The notes under the pieces were generated by a model. The model did no database searches. It worked only from the letters and a program-made list of their open reading frames with translations, and was not told the DNA's origin. The position numbers and the translations under genes are program-made. 64,000 bases of DNA from Hippasteria phrygiana (taxonomy: Eukaryota > Echinodermata > Asteroidea > Valvatida > Goniasteridae), in the NCBI GenBank assembly GCA_037893225.1, contig JAZGUH010000123.1, positions 248,001 to 312,000 on the forward strand, in the 5' to 3' direction. Below, one piece after another: positions 35,701 to 47,700 of this stretch; position 1 is the first letter of the stretch, and every line of letters starts with the position of its first letter.

Positions 35701-38700
35701 ACTGTTGCTATAAAATTTGAATATTATGACTTACATCATTCAGGGCAGACACGCATCCAATGTTATCTCCATCACTAAAAAGCAGGGAAGCTGATGTACC
35801 TCCTGAAATAAACACATTCAACCATCTTAACTAACTTAAATTAACTTTGAGGCTTTCCAGAAAATGTATATACCCAGCACGATATGGGGCAGAGGGGTAC
35901 CTTTTGTGACTATACTCTATACACTCTCCAGACTATTGTTACCTAACACATTCCCCCCCCCCCCCCCCCCTAGAGATCTGAAAAGAATTCCTGAGATTCC
36001 GGGAACACAATGACCAACACAAAAGAGGGGGGGTTAACTCTGCCCCATATCGTGCATCATATGAACATTTCAGTTTAGTATTTAAACAATTGGCTCACTG
36101 TAAACGAGTCACAAGATTCTCAATCCTTTTATCTTATTTTAAGTAAAATGTTACAACAGCAATCAAAATACTGTCCTTTTTGTATACTGTCGAACAAACC
36201 GCAAGGGAAAGTGACTTGGTAATTTGAAGGTATTTTCAAAGTGAAAAAAAGAAAGCTTACGGGAGAGGGGTTTGAACCCACGACCTTTCTTTATTCACTT
36301 TGAAAATTCATTCAAATTACTTTATAGACAGTTTCCCTTATGGTTTTGCTTGACGACATTATAAGTTAAAAAGTCGTATCCCTGGTTGTATCGTCAAGTG
36401 GGGCATAATCCCGGGCCATACGGCATTATGGGTTTATGACTTCTGACTAGCACCCGCCGAACAAAGATATACTGACAATTTGGGAGACCGCCAATGTAGG
36501 GCAAGACAGCTCAGTTGCTATAGCACTAATACAGTATTCATATGAAATGCACCCATCTTGGTCTGATTCCAAGTCACGTATGTTTCCTTCGCCCACTTAG
36601 TTTTGCTCATTGTGCAGATCTACAGTTTACCCTTTGTGCTGTACCGTAATTTCCGGAATATAGGCCGCGCGGAGTATAAGCCGCAGCACGCAAAAATCTA
36701 CAAATTGAGATTTAAAGTTGGCGTATTAGCCGCACCGGCGTATAAACCGCACCGCGGCGCTGACGACCGACCACAAAAGTCATCGTGCTGCATAGCGCTC
36801 GTATGTAAAATGGTTCCGCTATCGAAATCACATGCAATCCTAAAGTGTAAGCAGCGCAAGAACGAGATAGGCGGAAAGAAAAGGCGAGTTTGGGTTCAAT
36901 ATCGACGTCATCTTACCTGACTTCAATTTTAGTGTCTGGTTCCCGCTATGATATTCTTATTGAAAATGCAATTATCGAGAGTCGGCAAACAGACAAAGCA
37001 ATCCCACCCACTGGTGGTATACGAGTATCTGTGGACAGCGCCCTCATTCGACGCGCACGGAGCCCAATAAACTTTCATAAGTCCTCGAAATTACCAATTT
37101 TGACGGGCTGGATGAGCGTCCTGGCTGGGTGGGCCGCGCGGCAGTTCTTTTTTTTTTTTGACGGGGCGGGGGGAATAAAAAAGACAATGACAACTTTAAC
37201 CACTAATCTGAGCTCAACAGTCACCAATTGACCAGTGAAATAATAAACAACATAGATTACACAACGACAAACCAGACAAAAACGAACAGACGCACCACAC
37301 GATTTGTGAGGTGTGAACGGTACTTATGGTACATTTGCAAGTCTATTCGGTCCCTCTAGATTGGTTTCCTTTATTTCCAACAAGTGAGTAGAGCGAACGT
37401 AAACGGCATCTTATTTCCATCACTGCCTGAACTGTTAAGTTGTATAGTCATGGAGGAAACACGGCCCGTGCCGGGCATGCTGCGCGACGGCATGAGTGGT
37501 TTTACCGTGCGATGCGTTGCCGCCATCTTCACCGGCCACGTTGCGTTCACGCCCCGCACGGGCCATGCGGGAAATCACGGTGCGCTATATCGCTGGCGGA
37601 AAAAGCGTCAACGTTGTCGATCTCCTTTTCCAAGTCACCCAGTAAAAATGAGTTTGGATCCGTGGGGCAGAAATGAGTTATATCATGATTCATGTCATTC
37701 TTGCACTTAATAGCCGACTTGTCGAGTTCAATTTGTCTGGAACGTTTTAATTAATTAAGCAATGCAAGGCACAATTGTCGAATAAATCGCAAACAGAAAA
37801 CGCTTCGGTTTCCACGTGTCCGAGTCATCGCAGCACACATGCACACTATGCACGATCGTTTGCACGTGGGAGTTCGTTGTGTTAAGTTGAACAGGCAACG
37901 CTACTCCCTCTGGACCATCGCTAAACCGCACACATGGCTTCGCCGGCTTTGGGGGGTTCGGGTTACTGTAGTAAGAGCTACCTGGCTAAAGCTGGCCGCG
38001 GATTCAGAGCTTGTTTTTTAGGCTGTGACTGGTTCCCGCCCCAGTGAGAAAGAAGAAAAATAATGCACGGACGGGAACCAGTCTGCTTGGGGAATCGAGG
38101 TTTTGTGAAGGTTTTTACATGGGGCGCACGTGCCGTGCGGGCTCTAGCGCGATCGCTCATCACGCGCACGGGCAATTACCAGCGCGATCGAAAAGCGCCG
38201 TTTTGTAGGATCCGGCAACGGTTTGGTACTAAACAAAATGAGCAATTTGAGGGCTTGGTTCGGCAAGAAGGGCACAGCGGCCAAAGTATTAATGGAGCAC
38301 AGCACAACTGGCCGTGAATAGTGCATTTTTACAAGGGGCATCACGGCAACTAAGCCTTAGGGCATCGACGGCAGTGGCCGTCGTGAATTTCGAACCTTGT
38401 GTGACTGATTTTATTCTTCAAACGTTGCCATATAAGCCGCCCGGAGTATAAGCCGCAAGGACATTTTTCAGCGTGAGAATCAATGTATAAGCCGCGGCCT
38501 ATATTCCGGAAATTACGGTACAAGTGACGTCGGATCAGTTTCTTTTTTATTTAAGCAATGAGGTGCTTATTTGCGTTTGAATAGGCATAATGGTGTTGCG
38601 TAATTGAATTGCATAGTAGCCTTTTACAAGCAGTGATATTCGTTGATTTCCTCTGTTGCTGTCATAGTTTTCATGAAATTCTTTAAAACCGGAGTTTTTA

Positions 38701-41700
38701 CAAGAATGCGAATCCCATGGAAGTGAAGCTAGCGACCAACTTGAAACCTTTCTGGTGATTATTAGTGAGCAATATTTTTTTTGGTCAGATTCACGGGTTC
38801 AAACCCGGTGTAGGCTGCACTTCGATTCTGTAGCAGCAATTGATTAACTGAACCAGCGATCCCGGTGATTTTCAAATAATGCATAATTCAATAGCTTTTA
38901 ATCATATCGATACCAATCACTATAGAAATATGACAAGAATCGATACTATCTACTTCCGACTTTACCCGACGATGTTACAAAGAAATCAATAAATATTACG
39001 TTAAAAAAATATTGCCTGCCTGATTTTATAATGTGTGTCTAGGGAAACTTCTTGTGCACATATATTTCTGGGGTACATCCGACAGAAAACCCCTATAAGA
39101 GATATTTTGAATGGTTCGTATTGTCATAGTGTTTGTACAGTATTTAGGCAAGACAAAGAACACTTTGCAGAAAGTCATTACACAATAGATACCAGACTAC
39201 TTTGGTCAGGGGCTTCATAGAGACTGTGCACCGGATGCCTTTGCTGGAGGCAGGTTGTTATTTAAATTAACAGCAACGACACAAATTCCATCTTTTCAGA
39301 TTCCATTTATCTTGACATCGCAGATATTGAGTGGACAGGAGAGCTTGAAAAAATGTCTGGAGGGGAACGAAAACCACCGTTAGATCTTCAGTGATGATTT
39401 CAGAAACCTCCATGGTCAATATAGGAAGTGTAGCCATAGGCTGCGATACCAGGCCTGCACGGAGTGTACGTTGTGTAAAACAACAGGCAGGCACAGTGGT
39501 CGTAACTTCCAAAAGCAACAAAAATCCTCTAGATTGGCTGACAAATCCTTTTCAAAAATGTCAATTTCTCCATTTGTAATAATGCCGAACTCCATTTCAC
39601 CTATAATGCTCAAAAACATAAAGTTTACCTTCAAATGTTTGCCGTGTAGTTTAGGTCAATTGAAAATGGATAAAAGTACTTTGTCAAATTCAAAACAGCA
39701 TTTTGGTTTCTTTCCGTTTTCAAGAGGAGGCAGATATCATTGAGTGTACTACATACCAATCTCTTGTTTCTCTAAGTGGGAATCCTTGCCATTACTGGCT
39801 GGTGTGGGCCAGTTATTTTCCCTGTTCGCAAGCCATGAGATCACGATGCAGCCGTTCAAGATACCTATTTATATTCCTGGGTGTAGAGAAGCAATCGTAG
39901 TCATTTTGCCCAAGCACACAACGACCATAATCCCCCGGCAGGGTTCGAACCCACGCACCACTGCACCCGAGTCGGACACCGCAACCACTGGACCGAGGCA
40001 CTCTAGATTGCAATCATTCACTTACCTATGATGGGGATGTCTACATTTCCTGTTTCCTTCAGCGTGTCGACGTCTACAACAATGGCTGTATTCCCAGATC
40101 CACCGTGATCCGGTGATGCCGGCTTGTATAGAAGCTGCCCCCTGGCTATACCCAACCAGCCTCTCTCATGTAGATGAAAGTCCCTGTTGACTGCATAGGC
40201 ATGACCCTGAGGAAGGAAATGATCAAACATGGCAGGAGATTGTTGGCTCCAGATTCACCACTTTAGTTCATGGGTCATTTTTGTATGGGTATCGCCCAGC
40301 ACAAGGCCAAAAGGTCACTCAAGGTGTGGGCTACAAAAGACAAGAAAAAAGGGAAATCACAGGGATAGAAGGTCCCTATTCACATTTTGTTTGAGGTGTA
40401 AAAGATATAGGAGGAAAGGGAAGCAGGTAACAGTTAAGAAGGTGTAATAACAGATTGGCTATTTACGAGGACATGTTACTTCAGTCTTTACAATTGGCAG
40501 TTCTCAGTGAAAAGGTCACCACAAAAAGGTACACGAAGCTCTAAGTAAACTTCTTGCCTTCTGGGGTAAGAAACCCAAATTCTGATTTTATTTATATTTT
40601 CAACAGCAAAAGTTTTCTGATTTTTGCAGGAAATGAATACTGGACAAATGTATACAAATTTTCAACTACAATTACACAACTGTGGCCTTTCTACATTAGA
40701 CCTTCTCAACCCATGGCCAAGTACATGGCTGCTCTGGGTTGAGTCTCGAGTTTTAGCTGTGTTCAACCCCGTGTCATTTCACACTAGGGGAGGTGAGTTA
40801 GTCTCACCGATGGTGAAAGTCACCCCGCCTGGATCTATAGGTCTGAAAATTGGGATAATTTCTCTGGAATCTGTTCAAGATTTATCCTTTATTTAGATCT
40901 GGGGCCCAGGAAAACTGTAAGGGTGGTAAGGTTGGCAATTAAAAATGTCACCAACCCTACACCTCTGATCATAACCCTTTACCGAGAGTGGGCTTTCAGC
41001 CTGGAATTGGGTGATTTCAATAACAAACATTTTTGAGTTCAACCAGAGGCAAAGCAGTGTGCCGACTTCACACTACCGTTTTCAACCCATTGCGTGAGTT
41101 TCAACCTTGGGGAAAAATCTCAGCCCTGGTTGTGTGAAAGGCTGCTCGTTATAAATCATGCATCAAATCCGAGATTTGTCTATACTAGTGTGAAAAGGCC
41201 TTTAGACCGCTTACCTTGATCGTACTGGAGTATCCAGAACCTATCTTGTACAGGCCTGTGTCCGTGTGTATGTAGAGGTAGGAGCCATCACTGGCTATTG
41301 CACTGTTATTGTCACCACAAGCATCTACACAAATACAATATGGCAAAGAATCCAAGTTTACTCTCAGAGAACTCCAGATTCCCGTGTCCTGAATCATGAG
41401 TTGTGGTTTTAGTTCCAGTTCAGCTGATTGGGGTTGAAAAGTTTACAAAATTGGATGGCACAAGGAGGAAGGATATAAATTAGAGATGAAACTGGCATAT
41501 GGAAACAAAATCGGAAAATTGGTCGGGCAAAAATATTTGTCCGAAATCTGGGCCGCGCATGTACATGTACAATACACTTTGTGCCCAATTTCCGGACACT
41601 GCCTCCTATAAATTTTACGATGAGAAAAATGTTCAGTGTTTTAACAAAATTAAAAAGCCTGAATTACGGTTAGAGTCACAGACTCATAAGAAGTTCACTT

Positions 41701-44700
41701 CTTACTTGAGAAAGTCGAGGAAAAAGTCCGACACAAAAGGGCACCATTCATGACACCATTCAATCATGTCCATGATTCAACCAAACTCCACTTATGTACA
41801 TGGGAAAATTCTCGTCTTTTTCTCAAGTTCCAACAACTGTCAGTGAAATGTATCACTTACACTCTCTTCACCATCCTCAAGGTAATCATTTTTAAAGCAT
41901 TGCTTTTTATACAACTAAATCTGAAACCTCCGAAAATCGCACATGTTGGATTTTATCGATCGGATCGTTCATGTCCCTACCCGTACCCGGCCGGCAATAT
42001 GCAACAGTACCACAGTACAACCTACACCGCGCCGCCCGCTGTGCTAGCGGGCGCGGCGCAGTGCAGGTTGTACGGTGGCACTGGTACCGTTGCATCTGCC
42101 AGGTGCACGCGCACGCACCACACACTGACGAATGCGCAGTAATTTTTGCATGTCACAGGTCAATGTTTAACCTTTTATCCAGCTGGAAAAGTGTAGACCT
42201 CGGTGTTTCTACCGTAGAAACACTCCATTTACGACTGGTAAAAGAGATTAAAACTACGCTCGCGATAATTTTTACGTCCCCGTTTTCATCGACTTTTTCA
42301 TCAAGTTTTCTTCTTAATTATAATTCAAATAAAATCGCACATTGTGGAAAAATCGTAAAAAAATCAAATTTTGTGGGCCAAATTGTAGAAAAATTATTTT
42401 AAAAGTCAAAAAGTTGGTTTTCCGATTAAAATTGGAAAATGTTCATCTCTGATAAACCCTAACAGTGCCAAACCCTCCAATTTTAATGACTTTTCACACA
42501 CCCTAGGTAGTTAGAGTTAAAGGAGTTAGGATGCGCAACACAGCACACAGAATCTCTGCCAGCATTAATGTAATGTTCCTTGATGGAACACTAATCCTCA
42601 ACAGCCATAGTTAATGCATTTCCTTTTCCTGCTTGGGCATCTTGTACAGCTGAAAGAAATCCAGTACACGTACCATGAGCTATGAAATGCTGTCAAATCG
42701 TCAAACTCACCTATATCTATTTTCTGAACCTCCCAGGAGTCTAGCTGTGATTGGTCTGGAATGCCTGACGTTAGCCAATCAGGGAAGTGTGTTTTGCCCA
42801 GTAGGACAGCGTGTACACTGCGCTGTAGACTTGACAAGATGGAAGGAACCTGAGAGGAAATATATGTATAAAAAAATAATAACTTAGAAACAAGACTAAT
42901 TAAGTGTGAATATGGAATTTGTATTGGGATGTAAATTATTGGGATGTAGTGCAAGGGAAAGGGGAAAATCTCACTTCTAAGATTAATTAACCTCTCCCTT
43001 ACTGACACATAGCCACGCCCCTTAGACAAACCTATGGAATTTTGTGCAGTCACGTTTGCCTCAGATTTGGCATGGTCCACTTTGAATTAAAAGTAATCTG
43101 ATTTCACATTTCACATGCTGCATTTACATAATTCTACTGTGACAATTTCTCACAAGAAAAAAGTGTTGGGGTTATGTTTTAAAAGTGAGGAACTATCCTG
43201 ATACTATAGACCATTCCTGCTAGAGTACAAGGCATTCCACAGGCTCAGTCCGGACTCTTGCCTGAAACCCGGCATCCCTGCATGGTGTTCGCCGGCTGTT
43301 CCCCACGGGAAGAGTAGGTGTTCCAAATTGGAATAGGCTGTGTTCTCGGAAAGGTCCAAGCATTCCGACTTTTGAGTCAAATAAAAACACGGATTTAAAC
43401 GATCTGTTTGAACAAGTAAAAATCTTCTCAGTTATCTGTGGCACTGACCTTGAAGGTTTGCTGGGAAAGCCTGCCTGTGCTCATGAGGATGGCCGTTATG
43501 CCTGACAGCATCTTGCCCGTGTTGCCACTAGCGATGATGAGACTGAGGAGGCAGGCACAGCTCAGGGAGGAGATGGAGGGCATTCCGGGAGGATCTGGGG
43601 TCTCCTGTCGATAGTCTATAGACAGGTCCAACAGCAGTTCAAACATCGAATCTGTAAAAATTAAAACCAACACACGGAAATTATTATCTTTTGAAAATGA
43701 CAGGTGACTTGCCCAGGACAGATCACAGATAATTGAGCATGATGTATTTGCACAAAACCTACATACTTTTTTTTACTCACGCTCATTCTTTTACAACATA
43801 AGAAAAACACGAGAATGTCCTTTTCCCGAGAAACAAGAAGATTTTTAGAAACTGCAGGATCTTTCTTATGGCTTTGATACGCTCATTCTCTTACAAATGA
43901 AAACAATTTCCACATAAATGGCAACCTCCTTCATCTTAGGATAGGTTGGGTTTTTAACGGGATAGAGAGTACAATTCAACCAATAATTTACCCCACTTCA
44001 AACACACTTCACTGTAGAGTGCATGGCCACAGGCAGAGTTGTTAATCGAATCATCACAAGTCATCACAAGTCACATCACAAGTGTGGTCCTAAGTCATGT
44101 AACAAGCTATATAAACACACTATATAACAAAAGTAGCTTGTGAGCCGACTTGTGATTGACTTGTGACTGACTGGATTACAACTCTGGCCATACATGTAGG
44201 TTATTCACCAAGTGTCACAGCAAATCTGCATTCGACTGCCACCCACTACAGTGGAACGCCGCTATAACGAACATCGCGGGATCCACAGATTTTGTTCGGT
44301 ATAGTGATCGTTCGGTATAGCGATTTTCAGATGCCAGTCCGCCAACATGGCGTCCGTTCTTTTAAATAGCGCCCTCTTACGTCGAATTTGAAGTGTGCCC
44401 TCTTTTGATTGTAACTGAACATGTGCTGGCCATTGAATCATGTAATTACATGTTCACATTTTCTAAGCTTACCGAATTCTAAAGCAACGGTTGGCTTTTC
44501 TCTTCTATTCCTTGGGGAAAAATAGCCGTCTGTCACTCTTCAACACAAAGCTGCGGCTGTTTGGGAATTACAAACAGCCCAAATACCTGGTACATTTTTC
44601 TTAATCTGTTGCCTTTTTTTCCCCAAACAACAATGTTCGTTGGGAGCCAAGAATGTTGTTTGGTATAGCCGAATGTTTGGTATAGCGGTGTTCGTTATAG

Positions 44701-47700
44701 CGGCATTCCACTGTATCATAAAAGCCTCACTTTCATAAAAGCCTCACTATCACCAAAGCCACTTACAAAAGTAGCATCACTAATCTAAATACAACCCAAA
44801 GTCTTCACTCCATCCAATAAGCTTTTACTAATGGCAAGGGTGTCAAACAATTTTTGTTTACCTATCATGTCATCGGGCTCCTTAGCGAGACCCTCTGGGG
44901 TCTGCCCTTGCAGCATATCCAGCAGTGCTTGCAGCGCTCGAGCACACAGCACTGGGTAGGAGCTGTGGGTATCACGGATCAAGACAAACACACTACGCAG
45001 TCCAATACCAACAACCTGTAAACAAAAAGGACAGAACCACACAGAGTGGGTTGAGAAATTTGTAATAACCTTGAGACTCACTCAATATTTACACAGAATT
45101 AACATTTTGTTTTTGATCTGATGCTTATTTTACCAAGTAAACCAAAGAGAATACACAATATTTTTTCTAAATATATTCTTTTGAAATATTTTTAAAGTGA
45201 ACAAAGATAACTGGCAGGAGCGGGATTCGAACCTGTGACCTCCGGAATACCGTACCGGCGCTCTACCAACTGAGCTATCTTGCCCTACGTTGGCGGTCTC
45301 CCAAATTGTCAGTATCGTGGCAATCATGGACTAGGGACAAGAGTTAGGGCGTAGACAGAGGGTCCACGATTGACCGAACGTCCACGATTAAAATTCGTGT
45401 ACAAGACATGGGAGGCCTTCCGAAAAAGTTAAAGTACAAACAAAAGAGGGACAATAGGGAGTCCGCGATTGCCGGTATTTACACACTTGTGTGTGTTGGT
45501 CATTGTGTTCCCGGAATCTCAGGAGTCCTTTCAGATATCAGGGGGATGTGTTAGGTAACAATAGTCTGGAGTGTGTATAGGGTATAGGGACAAGAGGGGA
45601 TACCCCTTGGTCCCATATCTTGCTGGTTATATCAAAGTGTGACCAGATCTCATTGCCATTAGGCTTGAGGGCATCTGTCACTTCTTTGTATGCATTTTGA
45701 GAAAGAGCATTTTGATAATCTGGTGTGACGATCCAATGAACATGGACATTATTTAGGTGAAAATGTTGATAGCTCATACCCATTTATATTTGTATCCCGT
45801 ATGATCACCCCATGGGTCTATAGGTCTGAAAATTGGTATAATTTCTCTGGAATCTGTTCAAGAATTATCCTCTATTTAGATCTGGGCCCAGGAAAACCGT
45901 AAGGGTGGTAGTGTTCGCAGTTCAAAATGTTGCTAACCCTACCACCTCTGATCATAACCCTTTACCTAGAGTGGCTTTTAGCATTGTATTGGGTGATTTC
46001 AATAGAATAATTTAACCCCTTGCGTACGGGTTTGTGTTTTCGCGAGTGTGTACCGATGGCCGGTATTGTTAGCGATAGAGGGCGGTGAGCCGTGCGGCGC
46101 ACCGGGAAATATCTACCGCTTTCGCCGTGTAACTGAGCGTGTTTATGGTACCTGCAATATTGCTGTGGGTATCGAGACTTGACCTTGCCGACACCAATCT
46201 GGAGTGCTGTGGGCAAAGTGAGGGCCTCGGCGGGCCGTGGATGTAGCGTTGCCATGGGGGATTTTGAGGCCTATGCGATGGGCAAACTAAGAACATTTTA
46301 CGGGGAGCACCTGATAAGTGAGTTGGTGCGCAGGCCGTGGATAAAGTGCTGGCATGCGGGGATTTTGAGGGCCGTGCGGCCGAGGTATCTTACAGGGAGT
46401 GCCGGGTAATTGTGTCAGCGTTAGCATGTGGGGATATGACTGGATTTGTCTACAGGCCCTCTTTTTAAGACTGTTAGCTATTATATCCCACACCCAGAAG
46501 TGTTTAGAGCTGTTCTTTCCCCCAGGATGCTAAAAGAAGGACATAACAGGACATAAAAAAAGACATAAAAAAGAAAGACGTAGTTTTGATGTCTTTCTTA
46601 TAACTTAAAAAAATAATAACGTAACAACTTAGAAAAAAAATGAAAAATATAAAAAGACAAAGCAAAGTCAAATATACCGAATTTCTTTTTGTTTTTGTTT
46701 TTCCTCTTCTAATATTTACATATATTTTTCCTTCTCATTTTTTACACTATTTACATGGTTACATACAACTTATAAAAAAAGACTTATAAAAAAGAGACTT
46801 ATCAAAAAAAGACTTATAAAATTTAAAAAAGACATAAAAAAAAGAAAAAAAATAGTTTTGATGTCTTTCTTATAACTTAAAAATATAACGTAGCAAAACT
46901 TAATAGAAAAAGAAAAGAAAAAAGAAAAAAGAACCTAAGCAAAGTCAAATGAACCGAATATTAAAAAAAAATTCCCTTCTCATTATTTACAGTATTTACA
47001 CTATTTACATGGTTACATACACGATGGCTTCGATGGAGAAAGACTGTTTGATTTTCATGTATGATAATATTTGAAGCAAGGAAAAGCACACAGGGGAACT
47101 TCACAGATGTCGCACATGAATTTTGTTTCTTTTCTTCGGTTTTCCCTTGCACAAACAATGCAACGCTTGTGCAATTTGGTGCTCTTTCCTGTTGAGGGCA
47201 ATTCAGCAGGAAAGTGCCTTCCCCTCAGTCTACCTGGACCGGGAAGACGGTCTTGGTCTACCTCTAGAGCGATAAGTAGAAGACCTAGTAAATGGGTCTC
47301 AAATATTTCATTCACCAAGGCATATCTGAAAGTTAGGAAATTCTCAGTCCCACCCAGTTCTTTGTGGACAATATATAAGTTCACCAGGCAGACATCGAAC
47401 AAATACAAGAAGAGTTTCTTGTACCACTTGATGGACTTTCTCATCGTGCGGTGAGACGAGCCTAGTTGATCTGACATGTCTATGGCTTTCATGCCTTCGT
47501 TGTAGTCGATCACGCATTTAGGTTTCATTACAGGGTTGCCCTCCCGGTCTTGCTTGCCGCAGTCCCCCATTGCAGCCGTGTGCACTGTAGATAGCATGCG
47601 AACATCTTTCTTGTCTTTCCAAACTAAGGCAAGTAGGCTGTCATCAGTAGAGCAGAATTCATGTTCGCCCTTTTTCAGTTGAAGGTTGCACAAGTCCTTG

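Noticed and set aside
41971..42402. 143-codon plus-strand ORF
   Set aside because: Spans the GC-rich foldback palindrome at 42000-42098; both strands are open because of the palindrome.
45211..45285. Possible tRNA gene (GGT anticodon) on the minus strand
   Set aside because: A and B boxes are present, but the acceptor and T stems do not pair and the flanks are shared with another copy; it is a SINE head.
47071..47454. 127-codon plus-strand ORF inside the transposase region
   Set aside because: Antisense shadow of the piggyBac transposase frame.
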